64,000 nucleotides of DNA from Bacteroidota bacterium (GTDB lineage: Bacteria; Bacteroidota; Bacteroidia; AKYH767-A; OLB10), in contig JADJOZ010000008.1 of the NCBI GenBank assembly GCA_016713525.1, positions 1 through 64,000 of the forward strand, read 5' to 3'. Every line of letters begins with the position of its first letter. The stretch's first letter is position 1. A model generated the notes under the pieces. That model was not told the DNA's origin. It made no database searches and was given only the letters and a program-made list of their open reading frames with translations. This document shows positions 16,111 through 26,231 of the stretch, in pieces. The translations under genes and the position numbers were made by a program.

Positions 16111-17568
16111 ATGAAAAAATTACTACTACTATTCATCATGGTTACGTCTTCGTTGTTTGTAACCGGTCAAACAATCGACAAAAAATGGAATGTAGGATTC
16201 CATGGTGGCGCAGAACAATACAACGGTGATTTAGGAAACGGATTCTACAAAACCGATCTTCCATTCTATGGATTTGGTGGAGTTTCATTTTCACGATACT
16301 TAGGGAGTCATGTTGATTTAAATCTCCTGTTTACAAAAGGAGAAATTGGTCACAGAAACGATACAGTTAGTTTCCGAACAGGATTCTCGACAGTAACATT
16401 GAACTTACGCTTTAACATATTAGGACCACAATATAAATTCCGTCCATACATCTTAGCCGGAGCTGGTGCTATGCTGTTTGCAGAAAATCCAACTGTGCAG
16501 GATAAAAGCAAAATCGATTATTCAGTTCCTTCAGCCGGTGCAGGTTTCAATATTCAACTCAGTCCGAATGTAATGTTAAATATTCAGGAACTTTTCCTTT
16601 ATTCTACCAATGATAATAAAGATGGTTTCGAGGAAAATACGAATGATGCCTTTTTGATGCACACAGTAGGCTTAACATTTAATGCAGGTAATAAAAAAGA
16701 TGCCGATAAAGATGGTGTTGCCGATAGAAATGATAAATGTGCCGATACTCCACCAGGTGTTGAAGTTGACAAAAACGGATGCCCTGTTGATACCGATAAA
16801 GATGGTGTAGCAAACTACCAGGATGCATGTCCGGATATTGCAGGTGTTGTTGCATTAAAAGGATGTCCTGATACCGATGGTGATGGTATAGCAGACAAGG
16901 AAGACAGCTGTCCACAGGTTGCAGGGTTATCAACTTTAAATGGTTGTCCTGATACTGACAAAGACGGCATCACAGATCTGGATGATAAATGCGCAGGTAC
17001 TGATCCAAAATACAAAGTAGATGCAACAGGTTGTCCAATCGACAACGATAAAGATGGCATTTTTAATGAAGACGACTTATGTCCGGACTTAGCAGGTAAT
17101 CTTGCAATGAAAGGTTGCCCTGATACAGATGGAGATGGCGTTGCCGATAATGAAGATCGTTGCCCTACAGTGAAGGGAAATATAGCGAATAAAGGTTGTC
17201 CTGAAATCACCAAAGAAGATGTGAAAAAAATCACACAGATCGCAAGCAAAATCTTTTTCGAAACCAATAGTGATAAATTAAAAGTTGCTTCAACTGTTCA
17301 ATTGGATGAATTAGCAAATATCCTGAAAAAATATGATGCAGCAAATTTAATAATCGAAGGACATACTGACAGTCAGGGAGAAGATGAATATAACATGAGT
17401 CTTTCTCAAAAAAGAACTGAATCTGTAAAAATGTATCTGATGGGTAAAGGAATTATGGAATCACGTTTAACAGCTACCGGATTTGGTGAAAGTAAACCAA
17501 TTGCCGACAATGCTAAAGCAGATGGAAGAGCGAAAAACAGAAGAGTAGAACTTAAAACTGAATACTAA
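16111..17568 (+). CDS. OmpA-family outer membrane protein with TSP3 repeats
   Basis: 485 residues. Signal peptide 1-19; an N-terminal beta-barrel-like domain (about 22-190, alternating aromatic strands); five to six calcium-binding TSP3-type repeats (about 195-365, DTDKDGV/DTDGDGI with paired Cys); and an OmpA C-terminal peptidoglycan-binding domain (about 370-485) with IFFETNSDKL, IEGHTDSQGEDEYNMSLSQK and RAKNRRVEL. It anchors the outer membrane to the cell wall. Monocistronic, followed by a clear terminator. Confidence 0.93.
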   Translation: MKKLLLLFIMVTSSLFVTGQTIDKKWNVGFHGGAEQYNGDLGNGFYKTDLPFYGFGGVSFSRYLGSHVDLNLLFTKGEIGHRNDTVSFRTGFSTVTLNLRFNILGPQYKFRPYILAGAGAMLFAENPTVQDKSKIDYSVPSAGAGFNIQLSPNVMLNIQELFLYSTNDNKDGFEENTNDAFLMHTVGLTFNAGNKKDADKDGVADRNDKCADTPPGVEVDKNGCPVDTDKDGVANYQDACPDIAGVVALKGCPDTDGDGIADKEDSCPQVAGLSTLNGCPDTDKDGITDLDDKCAGTDPKYKVDATGCPIDNDKDGIFNEDDLCPDLAGNLAMKGCPDTDGDGVADNEDRCPTVKGNIANKGCPEITKEDVKKITQIASKIFFETNSDKLKVASTVQLDELANILKKYDAANLIIEGHTDSQGEDEYNMSLSQKRTESVKMYLMGKGIMESRLTATGFGESKPIADNAKADGRAKNRRVELKTEY

Positions 17569-17589
17569 TAATTAACGCTTGAATGAAAG

Positions 17590-17620
17590 AGGCTGTTGAG
17601 TTTTTCAACAGCCTTTTTTT
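17590..17620 (+). terminator. Intrinsic terminator after the OmpA-family gene
   Basis: AGGCTGTTGA-gtttt-TCAACAGCCT followed by TTTTTT, 21 bp after the stop codon. Confidence 0.9.
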
Positions 17621-17701
17621 GTATAAACAATCCATCCGCTTTTTTATTACAGATATTGCTATCTTTAGAACCTGCCATCTGGCAGTATTACAATCATTCG
17701 G

Positions 17702-18760
17702 ATGGACTACATCAAAGGCCGTGGTGCTCAAATAAATACAAAAAACAGGTTTGAAACCCGCGAGCGGGTATTGGAGCATTTTGAAGGTATTGATGAGCTT
17801 CCTGATTTGGATGGAAAGACTGAAGTATTTCTTGAGCACCCAAAAACTATTCTTAACAAAACAGAAAGTCCCGATTTACCATTCGATTTCTCACTCAATC
17901 CCTATCAGGGTTGCGAACATGGATGTGTATATTGTTATGCCCGAAATGTTCATCAATACTGGGGCTATAGTGCGGGAATTGATTTCGAACAAAAGCTGAT
18001 TGCAAAACCGGCTGCTCCGGATTTATTACGCAAGGCATTTCAAAATAAAAATTATAAGCCTTCCCGTATAAGTCTCTCAGGCAACACCGATTGTTATCAA
18101 CCGCTTGAGCGGAAGATGGAAATTACCAGAAATCTGTTGAAAGTATTTTTGGAATTCAAACATCCTGTAGGCATCATCACTAAAAACAGCCTTATCCTGC
18201 GCGATTTGGATATCCTTACAGAACTTGCAAAAAATAATCTGGTGCATGTAATGGTTTCTATCACTACCATGCGTGAAGACTTGCGCTTATTAATGGAGCC
18301 CAGAACGGCGACTACCAAAAACCGACTGGGAGTCATCAAACATCTGACTGAAAATGGTATCCCAGCCGGCGTTATGACTGCACCTGTAATTCCGGGATTA
18401 AACAGCGATGAAATTCCCGATCTCATTCAGGCTGCTGCCGATGCCGGTGCTTTGGCAGCTGGATTTACCATGGTTCGGCTGAATGGATCCGTTAAAGATA
18501 TTTTTCATGACTGGTTATTCAAAAGCTTTCCTGATTCGGCCGACAAAATATGGAATCAAATCAAGGAAAGCCATGGAGGTCAGGTGAACGATAATCGCTT
18601 TGGAATGCGGATGCGCGGAGAAGGACACATTGCGGAATCCATCCGTCAGCTATTTAAATTATCTGTTAAGAAAAATTTAGAGGGCCGGTCATTCCCTGAA
18701 TACGATTATTCCCAATTCAAAAGACCGGGAACAGGATTGCAACTTGAATTAGACTGGTAG
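17702..18760 (+). CDS. PA0069/SplB-type radical SAM protein
   Basis: 352 residues. The CxxxCxxC cluster motif is in NPYQGCEHGCVYCYARN (about residues 67-83), which binds the [4Fe-4S] cluster that cleaves SAM. Also family-typical are SLSGNTDCYQPLERK, PVGIITKNSLILRD, VSITTMREDLRLLMEPR and GLNSDEIPDLI. This set matches the PA0069-family radical SAM proteins, related to spore photoproduct lyase but without a proven substrate. Cytosolic, single gene. Full length for the family. Confidence 0.9.
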   Translation: MDYIKGRGAQINTKNRFETRERVLEHFEGIDELPDLDGKTEVFLEHPKTILNKTESPDLPFDFSLNPYQGCEHGCVYCYARNVHQYWGYSAGIDFEQKLIAKPAAPDLLRKAFQNKNYKPSRISLSGNTDCYQPLERKMEITRNLLKVFLEFKHPVGIITKNSLILRDLDILTELAKNNLVHVMVSITTMREDLRLLMEPRTATTKNRLGVIKHLTENGIPAGVMTAPVIPGLNSDEIPDLIQAAADAGALAAGFTMVRLNGSVKDIFHDWLFKSFPDSADKIWNQIKESHGGQVNDNRFGMRMRGEGHIAESIRQLFKLSVKKNLEGRSFPEYDYSQFKRPGTGLQLELDW

Positions 18761-18795
18761 TCAAGCCTGATTTTATTCCAATATCATAATTTTCT

Positions 18796-18803
18796 TACAT
18801 TTG
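18796..18803 (+). promoter_or_regulatory. -7 promoter element of the acyltransferase gene
   Basis: TACATTTG, TAnnTTTG consensus, 58 bp before the chosen start at 18862. Confidence 0.45.
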
Positions 18804-18861
18804 CCCACCTGCAATTGATCCCTTTAAAAAGGATCATCCCTATAACTTGCAGAAACTAAAA

Positions 18862-19997
18862 ATGTCACCTTTTAGAACAATCATTTCCATTTTTCAATTG
18901 AGACCGGATTACTCAAAAAGAGTATTTGGCTTGGATGTAATGCGTGCTTTGGCAATTATTTTTGTGGTCTCCGGACATTCACTGATGCTCGAAAAAGCCG
19001 AAACCGGTTTCCCATGGATCCGATTGATTGATGGTGTAGAACTCTTTTTTGTGCTTAGCGGATTCTTAATTGGTGGTATGCTGATTAAAATTTTTGAAAA
19101 TACACCTGACTATAATTTCCAGACAATTAAAACTTCTGGATCAGAAGATGGTTCAGAACATTACCTGCCTATTATCTGGTTTTGTTTCTGAATGTAATTT
19201 TTGTTTATACAGGAATTATTAAAGAAGACTTTTCTCAGTTTAACTGGAAATTCTTTTTCTTTCTTCAAAATTTCTCGCAGCCTTTTGTTGGTTTCTTCTG
19301 GGAATCATGGAGTCTGAGTATTGAAGAATGGTTTTATATTTTCTTTCCAGTGATACTTGGGATAGTATTTCTGATAATGAAACAATTTCAGATCAGTAAG
19401 AAGTATTTATTCCTGACAGCAATCACCACTTTTTTACTGGTTCCATTACTTCTCAGAATATTCATTGCTTCCAAAATGGATGTAGATGCATTTTGGGTTC
19501 AGGTTAAAATTTTCAAAGTAGTAATTTTCCGTCTCGATGGAATTGCTCTTGGTCTGCTCGCTGCTTATATTCATTACTGGCATTATAACATCTGGTTCAA
19601 ATTCCGTAAGGAAGCTTTTGTTGCCGGTATAGTAATTTGCTACTCCGTTTTATATTCAACCTGGGAACCAAATGAATTTTCTACAAAGGTGTTAAAGCTT
19701 TTGATTCAGAGTATAGGATGCATGTTATTCCTGCCACTTTTTGAAAGCATGAAAAAAGGACCGGTAATGGCAACCCGGATTTTTACTCACATCAGCCTGA
19801 TTTCCTATTCGATGTACCTGATTAATCTGGCACTGGTAGCAGAAGTGATCCGTGATAATTTTCCTCCTGCCGATGCAACAAGTGCCTGGATTGCATTTGG
19901 TGTATATTGGGTTGCTGTAATTGGATTTTCGACTTTGTTATACAAATACTTTGAAAAACCATTCACTGACTTGAGAGACCGGTTTTCGAAAAATTAA
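18862..19997 (+). CDS. Acyltransferase 3 family membrane protein (one frameshift)
   Basis: About 378 residues after correction. The frame breaks at the A-run 19129-19132; adding one A joins DYNFQTIK to NFWIRRWFRTLPAYYLVLF. Family signs: VFGLDVMRALAIIFVVSGHS (acceptor His), FFVLSGFLIGG, the RRWFRTLPAYY motif and about ten membrane helices. Such integral membrane enzymes O-acylate cell-surface sugars. The TTG at 18847 is possible, but ATG 18862 is preferred. A small secreted protein gene follows after 59 bp, possibly co-transcribed. Confidence 0.85.
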
Positions 19998-20056
19998 AAT
20001 ATTTGATATATTTACATCGCCTGTTTCAATAAGGCAAATTCAACATCCAATTAACC

Positions 20057-20689
20057 ATGAGAATAATTTTAATTCTACTAACATTTATAACTTCTACGAT
20101 TTGTATGGGACAAAAACCTGCTGTTGAAGGAATCTATTATCTCGAAAATGTTATGGAAACAGCATCGGGATTTAAATTGAATGAGGATAACACCTTTGAA
20201 TTCTTCTTTTCTCAGGGTGCACTCGATCGAACCGGAAGTGGTACCTGGCAACAAAATGGTGATCAGATTATATTTAACAGCAACGGGAAAAGAGAGAAAG
20301 GATTCTTTATGGTTACCAGCAGAAAAAATGGTACGCCGGACAAAGTAGTTGCTGTGAAAGATCCAAATACTATTATGTCTTCATTTGTGTATGCAAGATT
20401 AATTTCAGGAGCCAATACCACCGACTTTCAAAAAATGAGTAATGAGGGTGAAGCTACTTTTAAATTTGCTGCACCAGAAAAGATTGAATTGATGTTTGAA
20501 CTATGTCCTGAAATGATTCATACATTTGAGCCTGAACATCCCGGAGATAATTATTTTGAGTTCAATTTCAATCCTAAAATTATGGATGTATGGTTTGAAC
20601 AATTCACCATGAAATTTTCGGAAAACAAGTTGACAGGATCTAATCCGTTATTAAAAGGTGAAGAGTTTGAGTATCTGAAATCGAAGTAA
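20057..20689 (+). CDS. Secreted/periplasmic hypothetical protein
   Basis: 210 residues with a signal peptide (MRIILILLTFITSTICMG). The first half has a lipocalin-like look: GIYYLENV, FKLNEDNTFEFFFSQGALDR and SGTWQQNGDQIIFNSNG, the common Bacteroidota pattern in which a strand with L.xDgtFey is followed by G.W...gd.i.l. The second half is unrecognised. No lipobox. Same strand and 59 bp after the acyltransferase, convergent with the MFS gene, whose stop is 2 bp away. Confidence 0.6.
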   Translation: MRIILILLTFITSTICMGQKPAVEGIYYLENVMETASGFKLNEDNTFEFFFSQGALDRTGSGTWQQNGDQIIFNSNGKREKGFFMVTSRKNGTPDKVVAVKDPNTIMSSFVYARLISGANTTDFQKMSNEGEATFKFAAPEKIELMFELCPEMIHTFEPEHPGDNYFEFNFNPKIMDVWFEQFTMKFSENKLTGSNPLLKGEEFEYLKSK

Positions 20690-20691
20690 CA

Positions 20692-21917
20692 CTACTCGCT
20701 GTAATTTAAGTCTTTTCCATAGGTTTCTTTCAACAGCAAAGTACTTGTTAATGCCAATGACCAAACAAGTATACCTGTAATTATAAGACTTGATGCCAGC
20801 GTGAAATTAAACCGGGATTCCAGCCACAGATGAAAAGGAATCAGCAATGTTACTGATCCCCGCATAAAATTGGTCACAGTTGCTGACACCAATACTCTTA
20901 AGTTCGTTCCAAAATGTTCGGCTGTAGCAGTTACAAAAACTGAAAGATATCCACATCCCAGACCCATCAAAAAACAGGAAATGTAATTCGTGTTTGAATT
21001 TTCAAATTCGCTGAAAAAATAAACTGTAGACGCAACAGCCAATAACATATATCCAAGAATTACATTTTTTCGTGTTTTAAGCAACTGACTTAATATTCCG
21101 CTGGTGAGGTCGCCTGCAGTAATTCCGATCTGAAAGAGTGTAAAAGCTTTGGTTAATGCCCATCCATCTATATGATGATCTTTTGCTAATTCCGGTGATA
21201 ATGTAATCAGCAAACCTACACTAAACCAGATTGGAACACCCATCAATATACATCCAAGATATTTTAGTGCACGTTTCCGATCCGAAAACAGATATTGAAA
21301 AGACCCTTTTTGTTGTGAGCTGATACTTTCCGTTTGTTTGAACATAGTTGTTTCCATCGACTTCATCCGCAACAGCAAAAGCAACAAACCGGCAATTCCT
21401 GCAGCAAAAAAAGCTGTCCTCCATGGTAAGAGATCTCCTGCCAGACCTGCGCAAACTGCACCTGCAGCTCCCATGGTGGCAACCAGAATTGTTCCGTAGC
21501 CCCGCCTTTCAATTGTCATTGATTCACTCACCAATGTAATTCCGGCTCCAAGCTCACCGGCCAAGCAAACACCGGCTAAAAACCGGATGATTGCATAGCT
21601 GGTAGTGTCGCCAACAAAAGCATTGGCAATATTTGCTGCCGAATACAATAATATTGATCCGAAAAGCACCGCAACCCGACCTTTACGATCGCCTATGATA
21701 CCCGTAAGAATACCACCATTCATCATCCCAAGCATTTGAACAGCCAATAACTTTTCACCTTCTGATTTAAGAGCGTCACCGGTTAATCCTAGTTCAGTTA
21801 AACTGGGAATTCGGTAAATACTGAACAAAAACAGGTCGAATGCATCCACAAAAAGCCCAGACCGGCAGCTATCACAGCTAAATTAAAAGGTGACTTATGC
21901 AAATTTGTCGCTTTCAT
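20692..21917 (-). CDS. MFS transporter (one frameshift near the N-terminus)
   Basis: About 408 residues, twelve membrane helices. The start is ATG 21917 (MKATNLHKSPFNLAVIAAGL). One T is missing in the run at 21850-21854, after which the frame continues VDAFDLFLFSIYRIPSL. The MFS loop motif GDRKGRVAVLFGS (helices 2-3) and RFLAGVCLAGELGAGITL are clear; the layout resembles sugar/metabolite-type symporters of the SP/MHS kind. The substrate is not predictable. Single gene, preceded by a promoter element. Confidence 0.85.
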
Positions 21918-21921
21918 CGCG

Positions 21922-21929
21922 CAAATATA
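21922..21929 (-). promoter_or_regulatory. -7 promoter element abutting the MFS start codon
   Basis: TATATTTG on the minus strand, only 4 bp before ATG 21917; implies a very short or absent 5' leader. Confidence 0.5.
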
Positions 21930-22082
21930 AAAGCCTGATGAATTCCTGCTGCACTAAAATAAAATTAATTTTCCAGGCAGCAAGCCAGTTATTCCTGTTG
22001 TCTAAAAACAAGAAGAGTCAAAACTCTGGAAACCTGAAATTAAAAACAATTACTTAAATTCGCTAAATCAGAGAATATCAAA

Positions 22083-23915
22083 ATGAAACTATTACTTTGT
22101 TCCATTTCAATTTTAGTCCTTTGTCTGGTTGCACAACCTGCCATAAGTCAGCAAACATTTTACAAAACTTATGGCCACAACAGTGCAGGTGGTGAAGGGC
22201 GCACCATCATACAAACATCTGATGGAGGATATTATTTTTCATACTTTATATATATTTCAGGCAGAGCAATTTCTTGTGTTACAAAATTAAATTGTGCCGG
22301 CGACAAGACATGGGAGCAGTTCTTTGACAATGGCATTTATACACTTCCTGTAGAGCTGATTCCGCAAGATGATATGGGAGCACTGATTCTGTTAAACACA
22401 CAGAATAATTCGGGTAAATGGGAAGCCGTTGTGATGAAATTGGATTCGGCAGGAAATACGGAATGGAGTACTGTAATTGATCACAGGATCGATGAAACAA
22501 AAGGGTTCATGAAACAACATTCCGATGGAAGAATATTTTTATGCGGAAGCATCGTGAATAACATATCAGCAGTTACAGCCATTTCAGTGGTATGTTTAAA
22601 TCCTTCCGGCGATGTTCTGTGGCACCATCATTTTTCAAACCTCAACTACTATACACCCTTAGGCTTAACGATAACTTCAGACGGAAAACTGGCCATTTTC
22701 GGGACATTGAAAGCCATCTTTTTACCATTTATGGATACCTTCATTCTAACTTGCACACTTGATGGAAATTTTATCAAAAGAAAAACATATGGAACCTTAT
22801 ATGACGATGAACCAAGAGCTATATGTTCGGATAACGTTGGTAATTTATATTTAACCGGGAAAAGTTATTTTATAAATTCGGAATGGGATATTATGTTTTT
22901 GAAAGTCGATACCGGACTTAATGTTATTGAATCCAAGTTTTATGATGCACAAACACCACAGGGTGATATTGGCAGAGACATTATTTTAACTGACGATGGC
23001 AATCTTGCAATATTTGGTGATGAAGGAGCCTGGGAACAAAGAAATTTAATGCTGATAAAGGCTGATCAGAATGGGGCCGTTATCTGGTCAAAAAGCTACG
23101 GCATTTCACCTAACTTCACCAATTACGTTTACTATGGAACCCAAACATCAGATGGTGGTTATTTAATGACCGGCGATGCCAGACCGGCGATTCAGTTCCG
23201 AATTGCTCCTGTTTTACGAACAGATGCAAACGGGGAACTGGGCTGCTACACATCACCGTTAAATCTGATTGCAAGAAATGAAATATTAGTTGTTGAAGAA
23301 ATCCCGGTTCCGGAAACTGTTATGCCAATTACAGCCAATCATACTCCTGTATTACAACCTACATTTGCTATTCCAACATTCCGAACCAACTTTTGCAGCA
23401 ATCTTTTACCGTGCGGAACATTTGCCTCTTCAGTAGATACTTTATGTCCTGAAGTGTGTTATAATTTCAGTCAGCAAAGTTTGCTTGCAGGAAACTGGGT
23501 TTGGAATTTTACAAATGGAACACCCTCACAATATGTTGGAACAGACCCTCCTGTTATTTGCTTTTCAGGAAATGGACCTCATCTTGTTCAACTCACAATT
23601 AGTAACAATGCAGGCAGTGTTACCTATTCACAATATGTTAATGACTCTACTGATTGCCCATTTTTTCTACCCAACATTTTTACTCCAAACAATGATGGTG
23701 TGAACGATATGTTTCTTGCTAAAGGAATATATGATTTCTCGCTACAAATTTTCAATCGATGGGGCAATACGGTGTTCAAATCAAATGTACCGGGAACCTG
23801 GTGGGATGGGAAATCAACAAATGGAAATGATGTTCCCGATGGAGTTTACTTTTATATTCTAAATGCAGCCGACCGAAATGAGGTATTTAAAGGTACTGTT
23901 GAATTGATCAGGTAA
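22083..23915 (+). CDS. Secreted protein with PKD-like domain and type B (gliding-motility) sorting domain
   Basis: 610 residues. Signal peptide 1-22 (ending PAISQ). Residues 23-390 hold repeated propeller-like units (QTSDGGYYFSY, VMKLDSAGNTEWS, QTSDGGYLMTGDARP), then a PKD-like segment (FSQQSLLAGNWVWNFTNGTP). The last 80 residues are a T9SS type B domain: LPNIFTPNNDGVNDMF, LQIFNRWGNTVFKS and WDGKSTNGNDVPDGVYFYIL. The protein should be exported by the type IX system. Cargo function unknown. Single gene. Confidence 0.9.
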   Translation: MKLLLCSISILVLCLVAQPAISQQTFYKTYGHNSAGGEGRTIIQTSDGGYYFSYFIYISGRAISCVTKLNCAGDKTWEQFFDNGIYTLPVELIPQDDMGALILLNTQNNSGKWEAVVMKLDSAGNTEWSTVIDHRIDETKGFMKQHSDGRIFLCGSIVNNISAVTAISVVCLNPSGDVLWHHHFSNLNYYTPLGLTITSDGKLAIFGTLKAIFLPFMDTFILTCTLDGNFIKRKTYGTLYDDEPRAICSDNVGNLYLTGKSYFINSEWDIMFLKVDTGLNVIESKFYDAQTPQGDIGRDIILTDDGNLAIFGDEGAWEQRNLMLIKADQNGAVIWSKSYGISPNFTNYVYYGTQTSDGGYLMTGDARPAIQFRIAPVLRTDANGELGCYTSPLNLIARNEILVVEEIPVPETVMPITANHTPVLQPTFAIPTFRTNFCSNLLPCGTFASSVDTLCPEVCYNFSQQSLLAGNWVWNFTNGTPSQYVGTDPPVICFSGNGPHLVQLTISNNAGSVTYSQYVNDSTDCPFFLPNIFTPNNDGVNDMFLAKGIYDFSLQIFNRWGNTVFKSNVPGTWWDGKSTNGNDVPDGVYFYILNAADRNEVFKGTVELIR

Positions 23916-23918
23916 TTT

Positions 23919-24419
23919 TCAGAAAACGTAACGGATATTCAGTGCACCATCAAAATAAAATCCGGAACCGTCAAAGAAATCGATGAATGGTTTTATATCA
24001 ACGCCAACTGCAAGAGGGACATCTTTTATTTTATACTCGAGACCAATGATAACATCGATTCCCGGCACTACTGCAGTACGACCTTCATCATAAACATAAA
24101 AATATTCATTTTTCTTTTTATAAAAATAGGATCCACGATATCCGAAGAAACCCAGGTGACCACCGGCACCAATATACATATTCAATCCGGTTGCGCCCGG
24201 AATTTCAAAATGTTTTTCGTACAAACCTGTTGCAATAAAACTATGCCTTCCAAAGGAGGCAATTCCTTCCAGCGCTGATGTTGAATTCACAAAACCTTTT
24301 ATAGAGAGGCCACTCGATAAGCCCCCCAGACGGAGTCCGATTCCTGTTCCATAATCTTCAGCACATACTGTACCTGAAATTAATATCAATGACATGATAA
24401 ATGTTCTGACCTTCTTCAT
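23919..24419 (-). CDS. Small outer-membrane beta-barrel-like protein
   Basis: 166 residues with signal peptide (MKKVRTFIMSLILISGTVCA). Alternating glycine/aromatic strands (GLRLGGLSSGLSIKGF, GLNMYIGAGGHLGFFGYRGS, IDVIIGLEYKIKDVPLAVGV) end in NIRYVF, a terminal aromatic as in outer-membrane proteins. It belongs to the general small porin-like group of Bacteroidota. No ligand is predictable. Convergent with the type B cargo gene. Confidence 0.7.
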   Translation of the reverse strand: MKKVRTFIMSLILISGTVCAEDYGTGIGLRLGGLSSGLSIKGFVNSTSALEGIASFGRHSFIATGLYEKHFEIPGATGLNMYIGAGGHLGFFGYRGSYFYKKKNEYFYVYDEGRTAVVPGIDVIIGLEYKIKDVPLAVGVDIKPFIDFFDGSGFYFDGALNIRYVF

Positions 24420-24638
24420 ATAATTATTTGAATTTGCGTGCCTTGAGATTTTATAGTGACAACAATTGATCCAGTATGATCACAGAACCTATTTGCCTCA
24501 TAATTAATACATTATCGCCGTTAGCAATTCTCAAATTGGGAAATATGGGATACACCAAATCTCAAATCTGGACAGTTTATATCGCCATAGCGTGTGAAGT
24601 ACAAGACTAATATCATTTTGAGGAATAGAATATTATGT

Positions 24639-24646
24639 TACATTTG
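24639..24646 (+). promoter_or_regulatory. -7 promoter element of the mla operon
   Basis: TACATTTG, TAnnTTTG consensus, 23 bp before the mlaE start. Confidence 0.5.
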
Positions 24647-24669
24647 AAGCAGGTATACAACTTACAATT

Positions 24670-25437
24670 ATGATATCAGGTAAGTGGTTAACATTTCTAG
24701 ATGAAGTGGGCGCGATCGGAAACTTTGCAGGAAGATTTTTCCGCGAAGGACTAAAGCCGCGATATGAATGGCAGGAACTATTCAGGCAGTGTTTTATTAT
24801 CGGTTATAAATCATTGCCTTTAGTTGGAATCACAGCTGCTATTATGGGATTAGTACTCACGGTTCAATCGCGACCTACGCTGGCGGAGTTTGGAGCAGAA
24901 TCGTGGTTACCGGCTATGGTTGCTGTTTCCGTTGTTCGGGAAATTGGGCCTGTGATTACGGCCTTAATTTGCGCAGGAAAAATTGGATCAAGCATTGGCG
25001 CGGAATTAGGTTCCATGAAAGTGACAGAACAAATTGATGCTATGGAAGTATCTGGTACAAATCCATTTAAATATTTGGTTGTTACCAGAGTTTTGGCTAC
25101 TACCCTTATGCTTCCGGTATTAGTAATAATTGCAGACTTGCTTGCACTCTATGCTTCTTACCTTGGAGTAAACATAAAAGATGCTGTGAGTTTCAAATTG
25201 TATATTAATCAGGTGTTTGATGCACTTGCTTACAGCGATTTTATTCCTGCCTTTGTCAAATCCTATTTCTTTGGATTTGCAATTGGAATTGTTGGCTGTT
25301 ATAAGGGATACAATTCAATGAAAGGAACAGAGGGGGTTGGTCATTCAGCTAATTCTTCAGTTGTTATAGCCTCCTTACTAATATTTGTAATAGATTTAAT
25401 TGCCGTTCAATTTACAGATATGTTAGGTTTAAATTAA
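24670..25437 (+). CDS. mlaE: MlaE-type ABC transporter permease
   Basis: 255 residues, five to six membrane helices. The family signature is intact: SLPLVGITAAIMGLVLTVQS, VVREIGPVITALICAGKIGS, SIGAELGSMKVTEQIDAMEV and a C-terminal GCYKGYNSMKGTEGVGHSAN. It is the inner-membrane permease of the MlaFED-like machinery that moves phospholipids between inner and outer membranes. First gene of mlaE-mlaF-mlaD. The soluble MlaC and STAS-protein MlaB are not in this cluster, as is usual in Bacteroidota. Confidence 0.93.
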   Translation: MISGKWLTFLDEVGAIGNFAGRFFREGLKPRYEWQELFRQCFIIGYKSLPLVGITAAIMGLVLTVQSRPTLAEFGAESWLPAMVAVSVVREIGPVITALICAGKIGSSIGAELGSMKVTEQIDAMEVSGTNPFKYLVVTRVLATTLMLPVLVIIADLLALYASYLGVNIKDAVSFKLYINQVFDALAYSDFIPAFVKSYFFGFAIGIVGCYKGYNSMKGTEGVGHSANSSVVIASLLIFVIDLIAVQFTDMLGLN

Positions 25438-25475
25438 ATTGGTATAAAAATAATTGTGCATAAATCGAATCCCAC

Positions 25476-26231
25476 TTGAACGATTCACCCGATAAAGAAA
25501 TTGTAATTGAGATTACATCATTAAAAAAAGCATTTGGTACGAACAAGGTGCTCGATGGTTTTGACCTCAATGTTCACAGGGGTGAGAATGTTGTTGTATT
25601 GGGGAAATCGGGCTCCGGGAAGTCGGTTTTGATAAAATGTGTGGTTGGTTTGTTAAAACAAGATTCGGGCACGATAAAAGTTTTGGGAAATGAAATTTCA
25701 GAAATGAAACAAGAAGCACTGGATGAAATTCGTGTAAAAATTGGTTTTCTGTTTCAGAATAATGCTTTATACGATTCCATGACTGTTCGTGAAAATCTGG
25801 AATTTCCGATGCGTCGGCATTGGTTCAATCAGACTAAAGAAGAAATAGATGGATTGGTGAAAGAGGCTTTGGAAAACGTTGGTCTGTCACATACCATTGA
25901 TATGATGCCTGCAGATTTATCAGGTGGCATGAGAAAGAGAATTGGTTTAGCCAGAACCCTGATACTCAAACCTGAAATAGTACTTTACGATGAACCTACC
26001 ACAGGGTTAGATCCTATAACGGGAAAAGAAATTGTGGATTTGATGATGTCGCTTCAGAAAAAATACAACATCTCCTCTATCATAATTAGTCACGATATAC
26101 AGGTAGCGCACAAAACAGGAAATAAAATAGTAGTTTTGTTGGAAGGGAAAAACTATGCTGAGGGCACCTTTGAAGAGCTCAGTAAAAATCCGGATCCAAA
26201 GATTAAACAATTCTTTGAAAGCATGCAATGA
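25476..26231 (+). CDS. mlaF: MlaF-type ABC transporter ATP-binding protein
   Basis: 251 residues. Walker A GKSGSGKS, signature LSGGMRKRIGLARTL, Walker B IVLYDEPTTGLDP and the switch His in IIISHD. The GMRKR variant of the signature is typical for Mla/Ttg2A-type ATPases. It powers lipid transport through MlaE. A TTG start at 25476 gives the family-typical N-terminus. It overlaps the MCE gene by 4 bp (ATGA). Confidence 0.93.
   Translation: MNDSPDKEIVIEITSLKKAFGTNKVLDGFDLNVHRGENVVVLGKSGSGKSVLIKCVVGLLKQDSGTIKVLGNEISEMKQEALDEIRVKIGFLFQNNALYDSMTVRENLEFPMRRHWFNQTKEEIDGLVKEALENVGLSHTIDMMPADLSGGMRKRIGLARTLILKPEIVLYDEPTTGLDPITGKEIVDLMMSLQKKYNISSIIISHDIQVAHKTGNKIVVLLEGKNYAEGTFEELSKNPDPKIKQFFESMQ

Noticed and set aside
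16679..17267. Long minus-strand ORFs across the OmpA-family gene
   Set aside because: Mirror frames of the repetitive TSP3 DNA.
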